Shown: piece by piece, positions 59,156-64,000 of the stretch | Layout of the letters: the number at the start of each line of letters is the position of its first letter | Numbering within the stretch: the stretch's first letter is position 1 | From: Nostoc paludosum FACHB-159 | GTDB lineage: Bacteria > Cyanobacteriota > Cyanobacteriia > Cyanobacteriales > Nostocaceae | DNA: 64,000 nucleotides | Reading direction: 5' to 3' | Assembly: GCF_014698835.1 (NCBI RefSeq) | Contig: NZ_JACJTU010000013.1 | Location: 62,001 to 126,000 of the forward strand | Notes under the pieces: generated by a model | Databases searched by the model: none | Told to the model about the DNA's origin: nothing | What the model saw: the letters and a program-made list of their open reading frames with translations, nothing else | Made by a program: the position numbers and the translations under genes

Positions 59156-59815
59156 TTAATTATGAATTGCCATTAGGCGTTGGTTAAAGTAGCTCTTGGG
59201 TAAGAAACAGCGATCGGGTAAAAAAGGATTGTTGATATTTTGAGACAAAAAAGTACTTGGCTTATCTATATGACAAAATGGCGCTACAATTCCCCAGTCT
59301 TCTGCCAGCCAAATCCAGTATCCTGTTTCAATCCTGCCGTAATTTGATACCGTTAAAATCTCACCAACACTATTGTTAATTGATACTAATTCCGATGACG
59401 ATTTAATTTCAGTCAATAGCCAAGCTAATTCATCTACAGAAAAGTAATAGCTATTCTCCGCAGCTATGTTGACAAAATGCTGTGGACTTTTAGCAGTAAG
59501 CAATTGCTCTTTAAGAGACGGCGTTTTTTGTGCCAAATCAAAAAGATCCCAAATCTGTTTTCTAGTGATTAAAAACCACGCAAGCTCCTCTGCTGTGAGA
59601 TTGTAACCATTCTCTGTTGCTAACTTAAGAAATGGCTCAAGACTATCAGTTTCTCCTAGCCGATATTTGAGTACGAAAGTCTGCTCAACCAATGACAAAA
59701 AATCAATAATCTTTTGCCATGTAACTCTGTTAAAATTTTTGTGAACTTTTATTCTCTCTTTCCAATAATTATATTTATCTTCTTGAAGAAAAAAGTTCCA
59801 AATTTGATAATACAT
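59156..59815 (-). CDS. Protein with two Nif11-like segments
   Basis: This 219-residue protein holds two copies of a Nif11-like helical motif. The first is FLKLATENGYNLTAEELAWF (near 83-102), the second is SLKEQLLTAKSPQHFVNIA with SYYFSVDELAWLL (near 109-140). Nif11 domains serve as leaders of ribosomal peptides or occur in nitrogen-fixation regions. Here the repeats are internal, followed by about 75 residues of other sequence. No double-glycine cleavage site or modifying enzyme is nearby, so a RiPP precursor is unlikely. The function is unknown. Confidence 0.65.
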   Translation of the reverse strand: MYYQIWNFFLQEDKYNYWKERIKVHKNFNRVTWQKIIDFLSLVEQTFVLKYRLGETDSLEPFLKLATENGYNLTAEELAWFLITRKQIWDLFDLAQKTPSLKEQLLTAKSPQHFVNIAAENSYYFSVDELAWLLTEIKSSSELVSINNSVGEILTVSNYGRIETGYWIWLAEDWGIVAPFCHIDKPSTFLSQNINNPFLPDRCFLPKSYFNQRLMAIHN

Positions 59816-60098
59816 GACTCATTTTTCCTAAGTCTTAAACTTGCTAGTGAATTTTAATTAGTGAATACCAGTGTAGTAAGTATAAGAAGACTCTTCGACA
59901 GTATTTAGTTGACTATCTGTTGTAAATGAAAATACACAGTAGCTAAGTATAAGATTTTTGTAAAGTTTATCACTATAAATTACAATTACTGAGAAAAAAT
60001 TCAACATAGCGATGCTTAGATTCGGCATCCTTCGTTGTTAGTTCCCATAATATAAAGTTAAAGAAAGTTAAAGCAGCATCAAGAGGTAGGGTTAAACC

Positions 60099-60416
60099 AT
60101 GACGGAATCAACTGCAAAACAACCCGCACGCCGGGGTAGAATCTTTCCAGAACGTACTTTACCACCAGAAGAACTTGCTAGACGGAAAGCGGAACGCGAA
60201 GTATTTCATCAGCGTTGTCGCGCAATATTCGAGCGTGTGTGTCCAGAATATATCGAAGAACACTATGGCTGGTATATTGCAGTGGAACCAGATAGTGGAG
60301 ATTATTTCATTGATGAAGATATAGAAGTAGCTAGTCAGAAAGCACGCGATCGACACCCAAATGCTGTACATTGTATTTTTTGCCTGAATGAGACTGGAGC
60401 CACTGGTACAATATGA
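60099..60416 (+). CDS. Small charged protein paired with an aspartic protease
   Basis: This 105-residue protein has a basic N-terminal half with ARRKAEREVFHQRCRAIFERV and an acidic C-terminal half with GWYIAVEPDSGDYFIDEDIE. The second half resembles DUF5678-type domains (a short strand pair with GDY). The stop overlaps the next gene's start by 4 bp (ATGA). Such coupling with a retropepsin-like protein recalls toxin-antitoxin operons. No function is established. Confidence 0.7.
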   Translation: MTESTAKQPARRGRIFPERTLPPEELARRKAEREVFHQRCRAIFERVCPEYIEEHYGWYIAVEPDSGDYFIDEDIEVASQKARDRHPNAVHCIFCLNETGATGTI

Positions 60417-60775
60417 TTCAGGGTATCTTTGGTAATAATGGTCAGTTATTTTTTGAAATTGATTTGATTACATCTGATGGATTAAATCTGCCTGTGGATG
60501 CCATGTTAGATACTGGGTTCACAGGCTTTTTAGCTATTAATAAACAAGATTTAGATGCTCTAGATTGGGAATTTATTCGTGACCAAGAATTACTAACTGC
60601 ACAGGGTGAAAAAATTTTTGATGTCTATTTAGGTAATGTGCAATTAAATGGACAAGAGTATCAGATTCTAGCTTTTGCAGGCGATGAAATTACAGAAATT
60701 TTATTAGGTTCAGAATGGCTAAAGATTCTGCCGTTGGTCGTGAATTATCAAGCTGGTATCTTAACTTGGGGATAG
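60413..60775 (+). CDS. Retropepsin-like clan AA aspartic protease
   Basis: This 120-residue protein is a single-domain retropepsin-type aspartic protease. The catalytic motif is DTGFTG (near 32-37), with the LPVDAMLDTGF approach strand. A hydrophobic ILLGSEWLKILPLVVNY segment near 94-110 supplies the psi-loop glycine (LLGSEWL) of the fold. It would act as a dimer. It overlaps the preceding gene by 4 bp, so the two are made together. Similar stand-alone proteins are common in cyanobacteria; their targets are unknown. Confidence 0.85.
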   Translation: MIQGIFGNNGQLFFEIDLITSDGLNLPVDAMLDTGFTGFLAINKQDLDALDWEFIRDQELLTAQGEKIFDVYLGNVQLNGQEYQILAFAGDEITEILLGSEWLKILPLVVNYQAGILTWG

Positions 60776-60886
60776 CTCCTATGTCTTAGGATAAGACGCT
60801 ATTAAGATTAAATTGCTATTCAAATTATCTTAGTTGAAATGCTGTTATAACAAGATTAAAGCTGTCAATCAATTGGAAGTGAAATC

Positions 60887-61153
60887 ATGAATATTCAAAT
60901 TAAACCTGAATTAGAGCAAATTATCCAAGCGCAAATTGCTACAGGGAGATATGCAAATCCTGAAGAAGTGATTAGTAAAGCATTGAAATTGCTATTAGAG
61001 TGGGAAAAAGGTTATCAGCAATGGGTTGAAGAAACGCGGGAAAAAGTTGAGGTCGCTATTGAACAACTAGATAAAGGGCAAGGTATTGATGGAGAGGTTG
61101 TAGTTGAACAATTGCGAGAAAAACTGCGTCAAGCGAGAGAAGCTCAAGGATGA
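60887..61153 (+). CDS. ParD-like antitoxin
   Basis: This 88-residue protein matches ParD/CopG-type antitoxins. The N-terminal ribbon-helix-helix is IQIKPELEQIIQAQIATGRY then ANPEEVISKALKLLL. The long C-terminal helix (EKGYQQWVEETREKVEVAIE) is the toxin-binding arm. Its stop overlaps the parE-like start by 4 bp, a typical antitoxin-first operon. Confidence 0.88.
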   Translation: MNIQIKPELEQIIQAQIATGRYANPEEVISKALKLLLEWEKGYQQWVEETREKVEVAIEQLDKGQGIDGEVVVEQLREKLRQAREAQG

Positions 61154-61452
61154 AGCGACATATTATTTCTCCAGAAGCAAGTCAGGATTTATCAGAAATT
61201 ATTGACTATTTTGTAACTAAAAATATTAATGCTGGCGAGAGTTTTGTTGAAAAGTTTGACAAAAAGTGTAGATATTTAGCTAGTTTCCCAAATATGGGGC
61301 GCAGCTACGAAAATATTAAAGTTAATTTGCGAGGTGTTCCTTTAGATGGCTACATTATTCTTTATCGGGTTATAGATAATGGAATTGAAATCGTCCGTGT
61401 AGTTAGCGGTTATCGAAATATAGAATCTTTATTTGCCGAACCAGATGAATAA
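61150..61452 (+). CDS. ParE-like toxin
   Basis: This 100-residue protein is a ParE/RelE superfamily toxin. The opening ISPEASQDLSEIIDYF, the FPNMGRSYENI centre and GYIILYRVIDNGIEIVRVV with the final YRNIESLF are diagnostic. It pairs with the overlapping ParD-like gene. ParE proteins usually poison DNA gyrase. Confidence 0.9.
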   Translation: MKRHIISPEASQDLSEIIDYFVTKNINAGESFVEKFDKKCRYLASFPNMGRSYENIKVNLRGVPLDGYIILYRVIDNGIEIVRVVSGYRNIESLFAEPDE

Positions 61453-61483
61453 ATTGGTCTTTTTTTGGCAATCATACACTAGT

Positions 61484-62944
61484 TTATTTTAGATGAATAG
61501 GTAAATCACGCAGAAAGTAAAAGCGATCGCCCTTCCAATCACTACCTTTAATTCTTCCTAAATAGCCTGTTAATGGCGAAGAAAGTTCTATCAAAATTTC
61601 GTATAATTCTTTATCTTTTAAAGACTCAGGTGGATTGTCATAAATATATGCAACAAGAAGGGCATCTACTCCAACATTTACATCATCTGTTTTCTCTAGA
61701 TGCTTTTTGACAAGCTGGATAATGTGCGATCGCAACTTAATCACTTTCTCTACTTTATCAATATATTCATCAATTTTATAGTCAATTTGCCCTGGTTCTA
61801 GATATTGCTGTAATTCAACTAAATTAATAGCACCTGGATATTTTGCTTTCAATTCAACGAGCTTTTGTAAAGTCATAGCATTAATAATACTTACTTCCCA
61901 TTCTTTAGCGGCTTTTAGTGTATCTGGAGATGGATTACCAGGGCCAATTACTAACTTAGCTGAAGTTAGTAGTTGAGTTTTTCCTAAGTGCATCCCACCA
62001 AGTTTTAGTAATTCCTCAACAGTTCGACTCGGAATCAGCTTACCCGCCTTACACTCACAAATAATAGGGTAAGGTTTTGAACAATATAAATCTAAGCCTC
62101 CAGCACCACCTTTGTAAGCATTTTCAACTTTGAAGCCTAAAAACTCTAGACTTTGACGTGCGATATTTTCAAAATCTGTACCAGCTTGGTAGTTGCTTTT
62201 TTTCTCATCTTGTTCGATGCTGCGATCGCCTAATTTTGCGATATCATTTATCCAAGCTAAATTTGCATTGGGTTGCTTAATTAACTTTTCACTACTCCAA
62301 CCTAAAAATACTTTGATATCATCGTCTAATTGTTTCGCTGCTGGTTGGCTAATGATTAGAGATGCGATCGCACTTTGTAATTCTTCAAGTTCAGGATGTA
62401 GTGGTGGCTGTCGATTTTCTAGTTGGCGTTTGCGTTGAGCGAAGGTGCGATCTTCTAATACGGGTGTGACTTCGGAAATAGTTAAAGGTTCTGCTAAGTA
62501 AACAAACTGGCTGTTTACCTTTATAGAGAGTGTAATTACTTTGGGTAAGTGATATACCCGTAAGTATAACAAAAAAATATTATGTCTTTGCGTTAATATT
62601 TCTTGTAAAGCTTCTGTAGTCCAAATTGTTAGCCGTGATAAAGCAGACAATGATTCAGTATTATCTAGAGGTTCACACTTTTCACATCTTACCCAGGCTC
62701 TAACTGATATAGTTTCAGCACTTACTTGGGCAAGAATAGTTTTAGCAGTAGTCAAGAAATTTGATTGATAGTACTGGTCAACTGGCAGTATATTAATTGA
62801 ACCATCGCTTGGATAAAGGGCAAATTGACGCTCTGGAACGATATAATTTTTGCACATAGCGACAATTACTCGTCCTTGAATTAATGCCTCAATATCTGGT
62901 GCAGGCAAGCAAATAGCAGTATTAATGACAACAGAATTATTCAT
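61484..62944 (-). CDS. PD-(D/E)XK nuclease-like protein
   Basis: This 486-residue protein is not one I can name. Its N-terminal half (ICLPAPDIEALIQGRVIVAM, later CEKC) forms an unfamiliar domain. Residues about 255-310 carry a restriction-like core: GTDFENIARQSLEFLGF, then GGAGGLDLYC and IICECKAGKL, giving the E, D and E-x-K positions. The C-terminal part is helical. The TTG at 62962 opens the frame, but ATG at 62944 is preferred. It lies 96 bp after the edge gene on the same strand and is likely co-transcribed. It may cut DNA, perhaps in defence, but this is inference. Confidence 0.7.
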   Translation of the reverse strand: MNNSVVINTAICLPAPDIEALIQGRVIVAMCKNYIVPERQFALYPSDGSINILPVDQYYQSNFLTTAKTILAQVSAETISVRAWVRCEKCEPLDNTESLSALSRLTIWTTEALQEILTQRHNIFLLYLRVYHLPKVITLSIKVNSQFVYLAEPLTISEVTPVLEDRTFAQRKRQLENRQPPLHPELEELQSAIASLIISQPAAKQLDDDIKVFLGWSSEKLIKQPNANLAWINDIAKLGDRSIEQDEKKSNYQAGTDFENIARQSLEFLGFKVENAYKGGAGGLDLYCSKPYPIICECKAGKLIPSRTVEELLKLGGMHLGKTQLLTSAKLVIGPGNPSPDTLKAAKEWEVSIINAMTLQKLVELKAKYPGAINLVELQQYLEPGQIDYKIDEYIDKVEKVIKLRSHIIQLVKKHLEKTDDVNVGVDALLVAYIYDNPPESLKDKELYEILIELSSPLTGYLGRIKGSDWKGDRFYFLRDLPIHLK

Positions 62945-63040
62945 TATTGCTGAAAAATTCAAATATTGCGACTAAAAAAATAAGTCTACTTCTACGGGGT
63001 TGGTTTCTTTAGCTCAAGCTTTTAATTTAAGGTAAATTTT

Positions 63041-64000
63041 TTAAATATCTTCATCAATAGCATCTTCAGGAATTTGCCCAGACGGATCGCTGAGAATTTC
63101 ACGTATGAGATTATTATCAAGTAGTATTCGATTTTGTAGAGCAAAATCAATGATTTCTGCTTCAGTTAATTCATAATCATTTCTGGCCTTCATAACATAA
63201 TTAATGGCTAAAAGTGGCTTAATTTCTTCACTTTTTAATAATACCCATTCGCCACCTAGATGACGTGACAAAAGTGCATCTAAATATTGTTTAGCTTTAG
63301 TACCACTACTAATTTTTTTAGAACGAACTAAGCAGCCACGAGTTAAATCAAACTCTTGGTATTCAATTAAGCGTTTTAATCCAGCTTGGAGAAATCTACC
63401 GCTAACTCCTTCAAGAACAGAGACTCCAATTTTGACAACATTGCCGTTTTCCTGACCAACAATTTTAAAATTTATATATCCTTGGTCTGCACTACGAGCT
63501 TTAACATCTAAAATTTCTATAATTTGGACATTTTCTAAAGTTTGTCCAACTAGAGTAGAAAAGCTAAATTGCAGTGCATTAGCGACTTTTTTGTTATCCT
63601 CAATCTCATCTTTTATCTTATTGTTAAGAGCCGCTATTTCATTATTGTAAGCAGATTCTACTGGATGCTTAGGCGGTGTTGGAGGTATTATTATAGTTGG
63701 AACGCTCCAGTTTTCTTTACACCACTGCAATACTTTTCTTACCATTGGTCTTTCCTTTCCCAGTTCTTTCAGTTTCTCTTCATCAAAAGGATAAACTGAA
63801 TAAGGCGGTGTTACTTCCTGTTGGTTATAAAAGTCTTTTAACCACTGGGAAACTAAGGCAATAACATCTTCAGATTTGAGATAAGTTAACTCAATAGTTC
63901 TTTGAGCGATCCGATCTGTAACTGATTCTGCCTCTTTTAAAGCTCTTATTTGATCAGTCCAGGTTTGAGGAAACATCGCTGTTATAAAAACACCGCGTTT
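63041..64000 (-). CDS. C-terminal part of a large protein, cut by the window edge
   Basis: The frame stays open to the window edge: codons before the ATG at 63976 read KRGVFITA without a stop, so the true start is outside. The visible ~320 residues begin FPQTWTDQIRALKEAES. A YPFDEEKLKELGKERPMVRK block resembles the lid/sensor-2 part of AAA+ or STAND-like ATPases. Two further regions follow: a beta-rich stretch (VQIIEILDVKARSADQGYIN) and a helical C-terminus. Walker motifs would lie outside the window. Together with the nuclease-like gene downstream this could be a defence pair. Identity is uncertain. Confidence 0.55.
   Translation of the reverse strand, partial: KRGVFITAMFPQTWTDQIRALKEAESVTDRIAQRTIELTYLKSEDVIALVSQWLKDFYNQQEVTPPYSVYPFDEEKLKELGKERPMVRKVLQWCKENWSVPTIIIPPTPPKHPVESAYNNEIAALNNKIKDEIEDNKKVANALQFSFSTLVGQTLENVQIIEILDVKARSADQGYINFKIVGQENGNVVKIGVSVLEGVSGRFLQAGLKRLIEYQEFDLTRGCLVRSKKISSGTKAKQYLDALLSRHLGGEWVLLKSEEIKPLLAINYVMKARNDYELTEAEIIDFALQNRILLDNNLIREILSDPSGQIPEDAIDEDI

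Overview
The window is chromosomal DNA of a filamentous, probably heterocyst-forming cyanobacterium (Nostocales: Nostoc, Calothrix or Tolypothrix type). The signs are photosystem II D1 (psbA), allophycocyanin alpha-B (apcD), carboxysome shell proteins (a ccmK pair), a HetZ-related regulator, a Nif11-like protein, very many GCGATCGC (HIP1) sites, and heptanucleotide STRR-type repeats (TGCCCAA, AATCCAA, TTAGGAG families) between and sometimes inside genes. Base composition and codon use look uniform. No rRNA, tRNA, CRISPR array or intact insertion sequence was seen.

Layout. 0-7 kb: a DUF1574/SGNH-like protein paired with an MBOAT acyltransferase (a likely polysaccharide O-acylation pair), then psbA and a CorA-type Mg transporter. 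6.9-12 kb: a leftward urease cluster, methyltransferase-ureD-ureA-ureB-DUF1349-ureC. Its ureB-side genes are separated from ureC by an opposite-strand GxxExxY gene flanked by inverted short repeats. 12-18 kb: an Rpn-type nuclease, groES-groEL under a perfect CIRCE operator, a thioredoxin-like [2Fe-2S] ferredoxin gene broken by an in-frame TGA, a LuxR-type response regulator and gene debris. 18-29 kb: asnS, an anti-sigma-type ATPase, rlmD, apcD, purL (with an STRR insertion inside the reading frame) and purF. 29-39 kb: Uma2 nuclease, peptide-type ABC permease, apt, DUF3038-DUF4335, an FHA-domain class A PBP, a repetitive secreted protein, lspA and bioY.

39-50 kb: pstS-pstC-pstA-pstB behind a Pho-box-like site, a membrane-embedded GNAT, a Crp-type regulator, an MshEN-like protein, a HetZ-related protein and ccmK4/ccmK3. 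50-59 kb: an alpha/beta hydrolase, two tandem ArsR-DUF2087 regulators with matching palindromic operators and a HIT protein, a LivG/LivM pair, an 18-unit 21-bp minisatellite, a RelE-like toxin and pgi. 59-64 kb is the most accessory part: a Nif11-like double-domain protein, a two-gene retropepsin-like protease module, a ParD/ParE pair, a PD-(D/E)XK protein and the C-terminal part of a large protein cut by the window edge. The last two form a co-directional pair that could belong to a defence system.

Most of the window is ordinary core genome. The best candidates for something new are the protease module (60.1-60.8 kb), the edge pair (61.5-64 kb), the repeat-flanked GxxExxY unit inside the urease cluster, and the twin ArsR-DUF2087/HIT operon.
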